Origin: Branchinecta lynchi | Lineage: Eukaryota > Arthropoda > Branchiopoda > Anostraca > Branchinectidae | Direction: 5' to 3' | DNA: 64,000 nucleotides | Assembly (NCBI GenBank): GCA_023053575.1 | Contig: JAKZAP010000006.1 | Coordinates: 13,463,280 to 13,527,279, forward strand | Shown here: in pieces, positions 11,385 through 22,529 of the stretch | Layout of the letters: each line of letters starts with the position of its first letter | Numbering within the stretch: the stretch's first letter is position 1 | Notes under the pieces: generated by a model | What the model saw: the letters and a program-made list of their open reading frames with translations, nothing else | Told to the model about the DNA's origin: nothing | Databases searched by the model: none | Position numbers and translations under genes: made by a program

Positions 11385-11671
11385 CAGCAGTGGACGACTA
11401 TGGGACTGCTTCCCTCCCTGACTGCAGTCCTGGATTCTGTGAGCATGACCACTAGCTGCTTCGGGTCCTCAGGGACCCCCGTGTGTGGCCAGCCCGTAAA
11501 CCAGTAATGCACTACGTCTCTTGTAAGATTGTCATTCATATGTTTCAAAGTGACAAAAGATATGATGTAGCCTTGTTTCAACTCCCGCTTCTTAAGCGTG
11601 ACTTGGAAGTCACCGTATAGGCGATGGCAGTCGAGGACTTCCGACGGCGGTAAGTAGTCGGCGCACTTTGA
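11385..11671 (-). CDS. Receptor tyrosine phosphatase, WPD-loop exon ending at catalytic Cys
   Basis: This 287-nt exon (acceptor atatttgcag, donor gtaagt) begins in phase 0. It reads SKCADYLPPSEV, YGDFQVTLKKRE, YIISFVTLKHMND and HYWFTGWPHTGVPED, then SPIVVHC. These are the KCxxYxP, YGxxxV and WPD-loop segments of a PTP domain. The WPD loop is WPH: the Asp that serves as general acid is His (codon 11483-11485). The exon ends two bases after the catalytic Cys codon, with TG starting the next codon, so the residue after Cys would be Cys or Trp, not the usual Ser. The exon with the remaining phosphate-binding loop and GRTG lies further left or outside the window; I did not find it in 1-11384. Confidence 0.92.
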
Positions 11672-12900
11672 CTGCAAATATGAAGAGTAAGTAAAAATTG
11701 ATAATTCACGGTTTCAACTCTACTTGAACTAATTAACTTTAAGTATAACTCTTACTAGAATGATCTTTTCAATATGAAACCGATCAGAAAATACCATTAA
11801 TTTCCACCTGAATTTAGCGATTTTCTTGTTAGCGCTTGTCGAGTCTATCCAGCCTTCTTGCTTTCCAGAGGCTGGGCGCAAAATATTTGAAAACTGAACG
11901 CGACTTCATTAGAAAGTAGGACAATTAAGCAAACAAAAAAGTAAAAACACAATGTTTTCATATTTCTGTGTGTGAATGAGTTGTCAGCGGCCGTTGAAGA
12001 TTCCTGTAAACTTTACGTTCTGTGACGGGCAAAACTCGGCACGATCGGTAAAGCGCTAAAAATTCGTAGGCACATAACGAAACAATGAAGAAAGGCGCGT
12101 ATTTTAGAAGTTTATAATTCCATAAGGGAGCTAGGTATATTGCAAAAGGCAAAATAAGCAAGTGTGGTCCTTTAAAGGACACCTGAAGAATGAAACCATA
12201 CTTGAACACACCATGGAGAATGCATTTACAGACATGGCCACGGAGACCATTCTTCTCCTGAGCGTGACGTTTTCAAAATAGGGATGTTCGTTTCTGGAGG
12301 TTTGCACATGCAGACTCCAAGACAAAAAGCGCAATTCATTCAAAGCTTGTGCAGCGGTAGCCCGATCGTATTGGAATTTCTTCTAGATATATGTTTGGAC
12401 TTAACTGGTTAAAAAATATTCCAGAAGAAGGGTTGATTGGAGACATTTGTTCATTTCTAAAATTGTTCGGTACTGAAATAAGCACAGAGGCAAAATGGAG
12501 TTTCAGCAATACTTCATATTCCGGACCTAGGACACTGAAACGGCATCGGAGCCTTGGGTTCAGCAAGCATTTTACTGACTGGTTAGACTCGTCGCAAATC
12601 GTCTTGCCAACAACAAAGCTTAGCTATACTTCTATCAATTTCCGCCTGCTTTCTATTCGCTCAAAATTATAATATGAGCACTTAATTTAGATCACCTGAA
12701 AAATCGTGAGAAATAACCCGAAAATTTTTGTTATTAACCGCTATTGTCTGCGACGGCGGATAGTTTGCCTAAAAGATGTTTCGCTTCGCTTTCACCCGGA
12801 GACCAAGCCGCAAAATAGAATCCGCTTGACAGCATGAATACGAGATTCACAAAAATATGGCAAGATTTCGCTACGAATCTGACATTAACTGTGGACACAA
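11672..12900. other. Phosphatase intron, left part
   Basis: Unique-looking AT-rich intronic DNA between the WPD-loop exon and the first nested element. Nothing recognisable was found. Confidence 0.6.
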
Positions 12901-12901
12901 C

Positions 12902-14314
12902 CAGCGGCGTCACGTAAGGGGGGGGGGGGGGAGGGGGGGGGGGGCATGCCCCCAATGTTGTCGGCAACGAAAAATGACATGGTGTGAAGCGCCACTATTT
13001 TCTAAAAAACAGTCGATTCTTTCTTATAAGACAGTAATTTTTTGCTGAAAGTGCGCAAGCGCTCAGACGTGGAGTGTAAAATGTTTTATCACATTTTATA
13101 TACAAACAGCTTCAGAACCAAAACATTTCTCTTCCCCAATAACCCAACAAGTATTGAAATAACCTTGTAATCCCCCCCCCCCCCTTTAAAAGCTTTAAAT
13201 GTAAACAAACCGCCAGTATAAATCCAAAGAAATGTTGAAGATCTTGCACGAATAGCATTTGTTCGAAAACTGAATGGTCTGCCTGCCATGCATTCCCACC
13301 CTTTATACCTCTTTTCCATTAGCAACGTAATAACAAGTGCAATAAACCAATTCGTAGCAGACTAATGCCCCCTTTGTCACAATTCATTAAGAACATATCA
13401 TCTATCGTACGATAGAAGAGTCTAGTTTCCAACTGCTGATTAAAGAATTACGTCGCGTCGTCTTGTTTGCTGCTGTTAAACCAAAATCCTCATCCATAGA
13501 TATAATATGCAAAAGTTGAACTTGAGACTTGTCACAGACGAACTTAACCCATCGGAAATCTGGGCCCAGCTGCCCATGAACGGGAGGGGGGGGGGAGGTC
13601 GGGACCGATCAAAATGCGTATTTACTCCCCTTTTTCCTCAAGTATAGGGGGGTGTTTCAACTCCACGATATATCCCAAACCACTATGATCCAAAAGCACA
13701 AAGGAATTTCATTGTCTTATCTACAGTCATTGTCAAGTTAAAAACATTAACAAATGAGCAATCTGGGCCCAATTGCCCCTGAACCAAGTGGGGGTGGAGT
13801 TTGGGACCCGCAAAAAGTAAAAAGAGACCTCAATGCTCACAAACCTACCAAGTTTCAACTTGATATCTGTTGATTCCTGTCACGGGTAACGCACTTTACT
13901 CCTGGGCAATCTGGGCCCAGTTGCCCATGAACGGGGTGAGTGGGGGAGGTGCAACTATAAAAGCAATTTCTCAGCCCTAGGATCTAAATGTACAAGGAAT
14001 TTCATCGTCCTATGTCCAGTTCTGGTCAAGTTATGAACATTGTTCACTGGGCAATCTGGGCTCATTTGCCCCTGAACCGGGTTGGGGTGGGATCTCAAAA
14101 GGCATAACTGGACCCCAATACCCTCTAGTACACCAAGTTTAAACTTGATACTTGCACTCGTTCACGAGTTATGAGCTCCACAAAATATGGCGAAAACCGA
14201 AAACCGAAAGCTGCTACAGCGCTCGCAATAGTGGATTGTTCCAAGGAACACTCCACTAAACAGTCGGTAAATACCTTGCCCTACCCCCAAACATTTTGGT
14301 TAGTTACGCCTCTG
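12902..14314. mobile_element. hAT-like element (family C) split by a ~1-kb insertion
   Basis: The left end CAGCGGCGTCACG with G-tract and GCATGCCCCCAATGTTGTCG, and the right end TAAATACCTTGCCCTACCCC through TTACGCCTCTG, match the two ends of the 344-bp element at 47690-48033. The flanks GACACAAC and GACTAAAA agree at only 5 of 8 positions, so the target duplication has decayed. The middle holds unrelated repeats. Confidence 0.6.
13555..14110. repeat. Diverged ~145-200-bp tandem repeat, four copies
   Basis: ATCTGGGCCCAnnTGCCC followed by nTGAACnnG recurs at about 13558, 13761, 13909 and 14054. Each copy is followed by a GTGGGGG-type tract and a later AAGTTTnAACTTGATA-like phrase. Confidence 0.7.
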
Positions 14315-14699
14315 GACTAAAACATCCATGTTCCTAGAGAATGTATAATGTACGCTGGAGTTGTGTTTGTGCGTTTCCTGTTAACACGATGTGTTCCAAT
14401 ATGCAAGCGTTTCCGTGCCAACGCTATTATTCGCGTAAAATTTTAAGCCTTTTGTCTCATCCGTGAAGCGGACGATGTGGAAAAAAACGCAGCTGACGCA
14501 GTTGTGTGAGTCATACACTCGGCATGTCAAAAAATCTTTCTTAGTTTACCAAAATTTCCATCCAACATACCTTTGTGGCAAAATGACAATACCTTCTTTA
14601 GGAATTGCTTGCTTGCCAAAAATAAGCCTGACCACGAAAAGACACGAAACCGTTTGCCTAAAATCTTCTGTAGCAAGGAAAACGAGAGCTTTCACTTAC

Positions 14700-14837
14700 C
14701 GATCCATTCTCGAAAAGTTCGGTGAGCTGTATTATTAATTTTGACTGCTTTTCCCAAATCATTCGCCAGAAATCCGGAACGGTTGCCTCCAGCGGAGCTT
14801 GACATGCAATGTAGTATTGCGGCTCGTCTCTAGGTCC
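14700..14837 (-). CDS. Receptor tyrosine phosphatase, PTP core exon
   Basis: This 138-nt exon (46 codons) has acceptor ccattttag and donor gtaagt, phase 0 at both ends. It encodes GPRDEPQYYIACQAPL followed by EATVPDFWRMIWEK and LIIQLTELFENGS, the conserved YIxxQxPL and DFWRMxWE motifs of classical PTPs. The CQAPL variant with a YLPPS continuation in the next exon is, from memory, the style of insect receptor phosphatases such as Ptp36E; no search was possible. A second AG seven bases downstream (14830-14831) would break the frame, so 14837 was chosen as the exon start. Confidence 0.9.
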
Positions 14838-15905
14838 CTAAAATGGTTATTTTAATAGAGCTGGTTACAAGAACATCAAGTTTCTGGAGTCAACTTGAAA
14901 AGCTGGGTGATATGTATGTGCCACACCAAGGACACTATAGAGAAAGTGTCGGATCTAGTTAATGTGCCTGAGAGAAAGGAAGAAGGAATAATCCGATATA
15001 CAGAGTCAGATACTGTCAATGAATGAATGAATGTGTTCCCAAAAAAGCCCTATGGGCCGTAGCCGGACAAAATATAAAAATAAATAAGCACTCCAACTGC
15101 AGTACCAGTCCAAATATTCAACACTCAACTCATAATTCTAATACCTAAATAACTATCAAACAAACTAATACCTATCCCTACCAAAACATCAACCTACACT
15201 AAAGAGTTCACAGTGCTTCACACTAAGCTTCGCAACCTCTGCGTCGTGCTTGCGTCGACGTAATGCAGAGCTTACATAGCGAAATAAAACGCAACGCAAG
15301 AATACAACCAAGTTCTATTCTTGCGTTGTTGCGTCGACGCATCAGATTTGTCAGTCGAAAATGGAAGTCTTTGAAAAAAAAAACATGATGATGATGAAGA
15401 AAAACTGAAGAAAGAGGAAATTGAAATTCAGCAGAAGAAACCGAGAAAGGAAAATGTAAATGAGCAACCAGCGCCAAAGCTTCCCGCAGGTGTGAAAGAT
15501 ACGTTGCGCAACCTGTACGCTGTGGTAGTTTGTTACTCCGAGCAACACAGGGTAGGGAAGAAATAACTTTAATAAAGAATCACAAAGTAAGACAGAATAG
15601 TTTGGTACGACATCTCAATGAACACTGCACACTTTTTCCACTTTTGGAATGAATAAACTTCGAACGGCTCGCAGGCATTCATTTGCTAATCAGGGTGGTA
15701 GCGTAGCTAAGTAGAACGCGTCTGAAAGCTGGGAAAACAAGACGCAGTGGCGATTACAAAGATTATCGCCACATACGCAACGCAAAACGCATACAAAACG
15801 CATCGGAGCGACGCGTCAAGGCTTAATGCACTAACCCATGTAATCAACGAAGAGAACACCTTTCGGAACGAAGAGAACACCGTCAGCGTCTCGAAATAAA
15901 GGCAT
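14838..15905. other. Phosphatase intron, repeat-derived segment
   Basis: A GAATGAATGAATG microsatellite at 15018-15035, next to CCCTATGGGCCGTAGCC, looks like a LINE or SINE tail. Around 15240-15360 and 15730-15860 there are several TTGCGTCGACG/ACGCAACGC motifs and a hairpin GTGGCGATtacaaagATTATCGCCAC-like stem. No gene is seen. Confidence 0.45.
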
Positions 15906-15911
15906 GGGTAC

Positions 15912-16303
15912 TACACTGTCAGAAGTTTCATAACAGATTGCGCATAACACTTTCAAGAACAACACCTTTTCACTTAGAAATAAAGTGTTATGACCAATTA
16001 AGTTTATACTATTTCGTGCCTAGATCTTCAACAATACCTTCAATAGGTAAAAATACTACACTGTCATACGTTACATAACGACAACAGAAGGATGCGCGGT
16101 TTCAACAGATAACACTTTGGGATGTTATCTGTTATGTTTCTTTCGTTCCCGTTAGTATTTTTTTTTACCAATTGAAGGTGTTGTTGGAGATCTATGCACG
16201 AAATAGTGTAGACTTAATTGGTCATAACACTTTATTTCTAAGTGAAAAGGTGTTATTCTTGAAAGTGTTATACGCTATCTGTTATGAAACTTCTGACAGT
16301 GTA
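15912..16303. mobile_element. 392-bp foldback MITE with ~147-bp arms
   Basis: The left arm (15912-16058) begins TACACTGTCAGAAGTTTCAT, and the right arm (16153-16303) is its close inverted copy ending ATGAAACTTCTGACAGTGTA. The loop contains a smaller palindrome around AACAGATAACAC and GTTATCTGTT. No target duplication is obvious, so the superfamily is unassigned. Confidence 0.85.
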
Positions 16304-16403
16304 GGAATGAAAGAGAGTCGGTAAATGTCCAAGAGGCTTCAAGAAACTAACATATCCGGAAAAAAACATCCAGAAATTCCTGTACTCAAACGAGCTTCCA
16401 CTT

Positions 16404-17115
16404 TTTTGGGATCCCAAAACGTAAGTGGAAGGACACCTATGACTTCGGAAAAACTGTCCGTCTGTCAGCACGATAACTCTCGAAGGGAATGAGATATTTT
16501 GATGAAACTTGGGGTGAGGATTCTCTGGGTCAATGGAAAGGTCTACTTCGTAGATTGGCTCTGTCGCCGTACATTTGGGGGCGAGGGTTCAAATGAATGG
16601 GCGAATAAAACATTGTTTAACGGCTAAAAAGTAAACATGGTGAACACGTATGTGACAATAATTTTCCCGCCGGCCAAGCAATTCGCCCGGAATCCGGCTA
16701 AAACTGAAAAATTTGTTAAAAATTATAAGTTTTATCTGAAGCTGATTGGAGGTTCATTCATAAATACATTTATATAGGGTTAAGGAGATACGCTGAATTC
16801 GTTTTTGAGCTTTAGTTTTATTGCCGGAAAAGTAGTTCGCCCGGAATCCGACCGAAACCCGAAATTTGGCAGAAGAAAGGCTGGAAGTTTTGATCAATTA
16901 CATTTCGTCAAAGTAGACATGACGTACAAGGGTAAACATACAGTGAATCCATATCTGAACTTGGTTTTCTCAGATGATTAGCCATTGGCCTTAATTTGTC
17001 TCTAAATTTTAATAGTAAAATGCTCAAGGAGTCTGGCGAAGACCAGATATCTGCAATACCCAATGTCTGGATTAAATATTACATTTTTGGGACCCCATTG
17101 AAACCTTTGGTCTTG
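16404..17115 (+). mobile_element. Family B element, near-complete copy
   Basis: It starts with the perfect palindrome TTTTGGGATCCCAAAA (16404-16419). It has TGTCCGTCTGTCAGCACGAT, then GAGATATTTTGATGAAACTT, several GCCCGGAATCCGGC phrases, and ends CATTGAAACCTTTGGTCTTG. It shares both ends with the inverted copy at 37379-38035. No coding sequence is seen, so it is non-autonomous. Confidence 0.75.
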
Positions 17116-17554
17116 CTACTATTACCTAAGCGTGTGTTTAGGTTCGGAATAGGAACATTTTGAAGTAAGGAACATTCGAGTTCAGGAGAGAGATCATGCG
17201 AATATGATTTTTTCTTCTTCCGAAAGTCACGATAACTGTAACCTAGCCTAGTTTTTCTTCAAACTAGTGTCAACGAACACCCATCAGGCTAAAAGATGAT
17301 CATCATCTTTACCGCACTTCATTATAAGCACGGATCAAACCGCCCATAATTTGAAGGCGTTGTAAAATCGTAACGAGAAAGGCGCGTGAACTGAATGACT
17401 ATATCGCTTCCGGGATGCGCTTAAACCTATGACCGAATTTGTTAAAAAGCATATTCATGACCTACAAACTGTCTATTTTTGCCGCACAGGGTGTGGTGGT
17501 TTTTATGTGCCATCAACATTTCACATATAAGAGCGTGAGGTTGGTTCATTGCAA

Positions 17555-17645
17555 ACCAATAAGATAAGATAAGATTTAATTGCACAAAAAAACCACAAAG
17601 CAACGGCAATAAACAAAACAAAAAAATAACGATCTATAAAGTAAT
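17555..17645 (-). repeat. LINE-like tail with TAAGA microsatellite
   Basis: AATAAGATAAGATAAGATTT followed by AATTGCAC and A-rich sequence looks like the inverted 3' tail of a non-LTR retrotransposon. No ORF remnant is attached. Confidence 0.35.
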
Positions 17646-17983
17646 AATTTTCGGTGTTGAAAAGCGACCCTCAGGAATCTTGCCAGCCTCCTCACATCAT
17701 CAAACGGCTACCAATCAAACTACAGATCATTCACACATGACACGCACACGACTTTCAATCCCATCTCCACACATTGGACATGACCAGAACATTCGAAAGA
17801 AATGCAACATACTTTCTTCTTCTCCCAAGCGGTAAACACTCTGCCCTAAGACACCACACCAACTATATAGAACAAACACAGAACTTCCAGAGATTTTAGC
17901 AAAAGTATTCTAGCATAGACATTCCTTCAGCGCTAGCTGACTGCGAAACATGGTCGATCGCGATAAACAGCTAAGTTTTATTC

Positions 17984-18035
17984 CAGCAATATTTTGGACC
18001 TTCTTGGCAAGGATTCTCGTCAGGATATAGCTAGA
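17984..18035 (-). repeat. Short conserved CCTTGCCAAGAAGG repeat motif, copy 3
   Basis: The minus strand reads TCCTGACGAGAATCCTTGCC then AAGAAGGTCCAAAATATTGC, matching 11217-11260. Confidence 0.55.
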
Positions 18036-18324
18036 CGAAGGAACTTGCATTTACGGGATTACAGTTTCGTTCATCCGTTTTTCGTCTCCTTTAAAAGGTT
18101 TGTTTATCCGAACTACCCTCGCCATCACTGAGGGTTGGTGTCATTATGAAGGGTGACCCCGCCTCCCCCTCTCGGTCTGTGTCGACAAGACCGTACACGC
18201 AAAAATCTGACAAACTCCTACTTCAATAAATCCTCTGGAACCCTACGTGTCAGATTGGCCTTAATACTAAGTTATCGACTAAATCCCCAGCAAGTATTCT
18301 ATTTCAATTAAATCCTTTAAAGGA

Positions 18325-18675
18325 CCTGTCTTACCTATAATACTAATGCAACCTACTTCCATAATCACTCCATATATTTCTAAACCCGGAGACCCCAATT
18401 TCGTACGGTACATTCTAACCCCTCTAACAAAACCACGCTCATTTTCTCACTTGCCGTGTTTTGCTACCTTCGGTGCGTATCACGCTGTCGACGGTTGTCT
18501 GCGAGAAGTTTTTGTAAACTGTTTCCCTGTTTTCGCTACAAGTCAGCGGGTCTAGGAAAAGGCCTAAAACAGCCAAAACCGTTGGTATTTGTTGAAAGCA
18601 CAGCCTCGTTTTAAAGTATTCAAATATTTTAAAATACTGCAAGTTGAAGAGTAATGCGAGGGGTCCTTCAACTGT
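18325..18675 (+). repeat. Dispersed repeat, copy 1 (inverted partner at 44038)
   Basis: The segment matches the reverse complement of 44038-44410 over about 350 bp. Both copies can be read as TSIITPY, PNFVRYILTPLTKPR, HLP, FAT, AVDGCLREVF. Each is interrupted by stops soon after. Confidence 0.75.
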
Positions 18676-18699
18676 TTTTTCAAGCATAGGGTCAAGCAC

Positions 18700-21215
18700 A
18701 TAGCTTTACCCTATGTGGAAAAACATAAGTATGCTGATAGAAACTGAAAAATACAATGCACCTTACTTTGCAAAACACGTTCTCCCCCCCCCCCCCCACT
18801 ACCCGGATTGCATTTTGGTCGTTGGCTCGTTGAGATAGTACCAAGCGCAGGGGAATGAGCTGCTGGTAGCGTCAGGACCCTGGCATCCCTAACCGGGTCC
18901 CAGTAACGAACAAACATGTAAGTCGACTCTTTGTTAGCTTTGAAACAGTGGCGTGCGTATGTAATTGTACGACTAGAAAGAAAGTTAGGCTACTTTTATT
19001 TCTCACTTTAGTTGAAATAAAAGCTGAAAATCGATTTGTATTGACATTTCTATGACTAACACCTAACATGAAAAAAACGGGCGGAACGCAGCTATATCAC
19101 GGTTTTGTACCAAAACGAAAGTAAAAGAAATTAAAGCTAAAATCAGGAGAGAGGATAAATCATTTTTCCTTTCAATGACGAAGGCTTTTACCCCGCATGG
19201 ACTCGATAGATCGCACTGGCACACGGCTATTGATACTCAGCAGTAATATTCATTCGGTCTCGATATACTCTGGTAAATAAGGGCGTGGCTAAATTCTCGA
19301 ATCTGAGAGTATACTGTCTGCGAACCCCGAATCGGTTATCACTTTTCTCAGCATCTACTTTCCTTTTTTCAAGATTTCCAACATTCATATCGTCTACTAA
19401 AACGCAATGGGTCAAATTGTAACTGCAAAATTTACATGCAAAGGAAAAGCTTAAATTGTCGCCAATTCAACAAGACACTGAAGTTCAGAACTCTCAACAC
19501 TACGGAGAAAAACACGAAAAACGCTACAAGAGCCATCTTACTGTCACAATTGTTGTTTAGCAAGGTCTCTTCAAGAACAAAATATCCCTTGGACCCGTTG
19601 ACTGTTATAGATCGTTCTCTTCTATCGCTTGGGGTACAGGGTGCGAGTGCTGCTGCGAAAGCCCACCTCGTTCCAAAATCTCTGTACAATATTTCACAAA
19701 AGAATACAGTCGCTTTCTGCCAAAACTTTCTACCGAAAAAGTACTGGAAAAACAACTCTCCCAGACATTACGAAACCACGAAACCATAACAGCGTCACGG
19801 GCGATTTAGTTAGGACTGCTAAATGTGAGCAATTTAAAAAATACAATTTCACGTGAGATAAGAAAGGTGGACGAACTTGCAAGCGTGACATTGAGGCACA
19901 GCCCTTTTGCGCTATCATATTTGCGGTTAGTTAATTTTGGGCAGGATGACTAAATGCTATCGCAACTCACTTCGTGATTGTTGCAGGAGTGAAAGGTCGT
20001 CACGAAAACGAGATCTAGAACGGCCAATCAGAACAGACCAATGGGTGACGTTCCTCAACAAGGCCTTTTTAGTCAGTCGATCAACAATCAAATGATTCCA
20101 AGAGAGCAACAATGAAACATTATGGCATTTATTTCAACAGCACTTCGTAGTACCGATTTTGTCCAATGTACTACGTGGGAGTCTGGTGATTCGGGGGAAA
20201 GTAGTTTCATTAGTGGGAGCTGAGAGGTCGACCCCCCCCCCTCCCCCCAATCCACAATTCTTCCGAGGTTTCGGCACATCTGACACGGCAAAATCGCAGG
20301 TATTCTAGTATTTGCTATATCTGGATCACTCCTATCCATGTTGTCTATTCTGCCTGACCACCCGGACAATTCACGAGCGAACGAGACTGGCGGACACGTT
20401 GTCACATAATATTGATTTGTTTTTCTGTTAGTTGTGAATACTATTGCTTGGTACTGGGACAGTTAACAAGAACCGTGGAAACGAAAGGGAATGACCTGAA
20501 ATTCCAGAAATAACCGTCATCATCTGGGAAATGCGTATTAGCTCCTGAAACCAATTTACCACAAGGACGGTAAATGGAGTTCTGGAAACAGAGTTGTTGA
20601 CCTCTGGAACAGTCTTAGAAAATAACAAGTTCCACCTGAATCTGGATATAGCTTACGGGGAACAGCAAACAAGACTTTCGATTCTGCAAAGTATTTCTTC
20701 AAGAAATCGACAGTCTTGTTTATCCATTTATGAGCTTTGCCGTGGTAAACAGATGCGTCGTCACCATACCTGTACATCCAGCGGGTTCAATCCTTTGGCA
20801 AACCAGCAGAACAATTGTTTTGTTGTATGCGCGTCTGAAAGGACTGTTGATGCTACGGAAGTGATTAGAAGCTTCGGAATTAGTCACAATGTTCATCCTC
20901 CGTATAACCTACTTCTGCTCGGTCTGTTTACACAAGCTCAAGGTTTGCTTTGCAGGTTTAGGTTGGGCGACAATAGTCCGTCACGGAATACGGGTCACTT
21001 TTGTATACAACCACGAATAAAATAAACATTAGTTGCGTCTTGGCTGATAACACGGTTGCGCTGCAAAAACGACAATTGCCGGATTGCGCTTTTAGAAATC
21101 ATCCAAAAAGAAATACTGATATCCATAGACAACTAGAGTGACATAACTTCTTTCCCAAGAATATTGCAAAAAAACAGACTCTAGTGTTAGTGATGATGAA
21201 AGTGAGATGAATTTT
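18700..21215. other. Phosphatase intron, middle part
   Basis: Several short open frames are present, but none has a recognisable domain or flanking splice pair. Poly-C tracts occur at 18785-18798 and 20232-20248. Nothing else is assigned. Confidence 0.5.
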
Positions 21216-21218
21216 TCA

Positions 21219-21360
21219 GGTACCACGATCAGGATATCAGATACCACGGTACCTGTAGGGATACCACGGTAACTGCCAAAACGCATTTTGACCGTGGTAT
21301 CACATACCACGGTAACTGTGAAAACGACTTTAGACCGTGGTATCAGATACCATGGCATCT
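21219..21360. repeat. Relative of the 56.3-kb TA-flanked MITE
   Basis: Repeated GATACCACGGTAACTG and inverted CCGTGGTATC phrases with AAAACGACTTTAGACCGTGG match the internal sequence of the element at 56277-56703. The GTTGCG termini are missing. Confidence 0.7.
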
Positions 21361-21854
21361 ATTCACTAAACTACTCCAGTAGCTAATTTCGGTAAGTTAA
21401 CTTCCGACTTCTGGATCCTTGATTAGATGCACACAGTCCGATTTTCGCAGTCGGATGCGAATTCCTTCTTCGCTCCGAAATTTTGACGCATCGCATCCGG
21501 GGTTGCCCATGGCGATGCGAATTTCTTACTGGACTGAGTTTGCACGTAGCTTTAGTCCTGAAATCAAGGGTAGGTTGCACAGTTCGTTCTCCCCTCTGAC
21601 AGAGCGAAAATGAGCTGCACTTCCGTTACCCCCCACCCCCTCCAACTGAGATATCCCTCAAGTCGTTATTAAGAACTTTGTTTAAACACACTAGGGCGAG
21701 CTAATCTAATACTCTAAAAGTGTACTCGAAAGGTGGCGCCAAACAGTTTTCTGGCGCCATACAAAACTATAGACTACATTTTTTTTCATCTATCTAGGGA
21801 GTCTGCAGAGGAGGTTAGTGCACTATCTTATTAACAGCGAAACGGCGGAAGAGA

Positions 21855-22154
21855 GAGGACATGCTACTAGTCTTCAAACTTCTCAATTCTAATTGTATCC
21901 CCTCCCTCTTTGCTCCTGACAACCATTCGCGGACTAGGGCCATTCCCGGAAGCTGTCCCGAAGGCCCTGCATGCTCCTCTCGTGTTCGCCAGCCCTTCTT
22001 TAGCAACCGAGCTGTTCCTCTGAGGGACAGTCTGTCTTGGTCAACTGTTACCAGCGAAACACCTGAGGGATTCAAAAAGCGACTCGATCAGAACTGGCGC
22101 ACGCAGTTGTGGAGAGAGGACTGGAGCGCCCCAGAAGCAGTAACCACGAAATAG
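21855..22154 (+). mobile_element. LINE (non-LTR retrotransposon) ORF2 C-terminal fragment
   Basis: The frame ending at 22154 reads SRVRQPFFSNRAVPLRDSLS followed by WSTVTSETPEGFKKRLDQNW, then a stop. FFSNRVVxxWNSLP...FKxRLDxxW is the usual C-terminal signature of jockey/CR1-type reverse transcriptase ORFs. Only the last ~90 codons remain, inside the phosphatase intron and close to the exon at 22286. Confidence 0.8.
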
Positions 22155-22285
22155 CCACCATCATCAACTGCAAGCTACTCGTCGGATACAACATACTTGT
22201 TGCTTCCAAGTGCAATTTAAGGTAATGGAGGTTGCTTTCTGGAAACTTTAAAGGAAAACCGCAGCTACATTAGCCCCAAACTTAC

Positions 22286-22525
22286 CCGAACATAGTTGGC
22301 GTTTATATACTCCGAGCTCTCATCCCCTCCAATCGGCTTCAGAAGAACTCTAGTGTCGGGAACTGGAATTACGTTCGAAAAGCGGTTCTTCGACTCCACG
22401 CCAGGTGGCAGATCATCCAGGGTCGTGGCTGGGGATGGGATCTGCTTGAACTCTTTTTCCAGCGACGCAAGGTCCTGATCAATTTCATGCAAGCGGCTGG
22501 AGTTCACAGGACGAGTGGGGGCGTT
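22286..22525 (-). CDS. Receptor tyrosine phosphatase, start of PTP domain
   Basis: This 240-nt exon has phase 0 at both ends (acceptor ttcttatag, donor gtaagt). It carries the N-terminal helix and pTyr-recognition region of a classical PTP domain: RPVNSSRLHEI, then ESKNRFSNVIPVPDTRVLL and EYINANYVR. The family's KNRY motif reads KNRF, so the tyrosine that stacks on substrate phosphotyrosine is Phe here (codon 22379-22381). YINANYV is canonical. The exon joins GPRDEPQYYIAC of the next exon in frame, giving the usual spacing to the YIxxQxPL motif. Confidence 0.92.
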
Positions 22526-22529
22526 CTAT

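Noticed and set aside
14827..14837. Phase break between PTP exons suggesting a missing micro-exon
   Set aside because: Using the upstream acceptor (ttttag before 14837) restores phase and gives GPRDEPQYYIAC, so no extra exon is needed.
20556..21025. Overlapping 143- and 73-codon frames
   Set aside because: No family resemblance, and both strands are open over the same DNA, which is usual for chance frames here.
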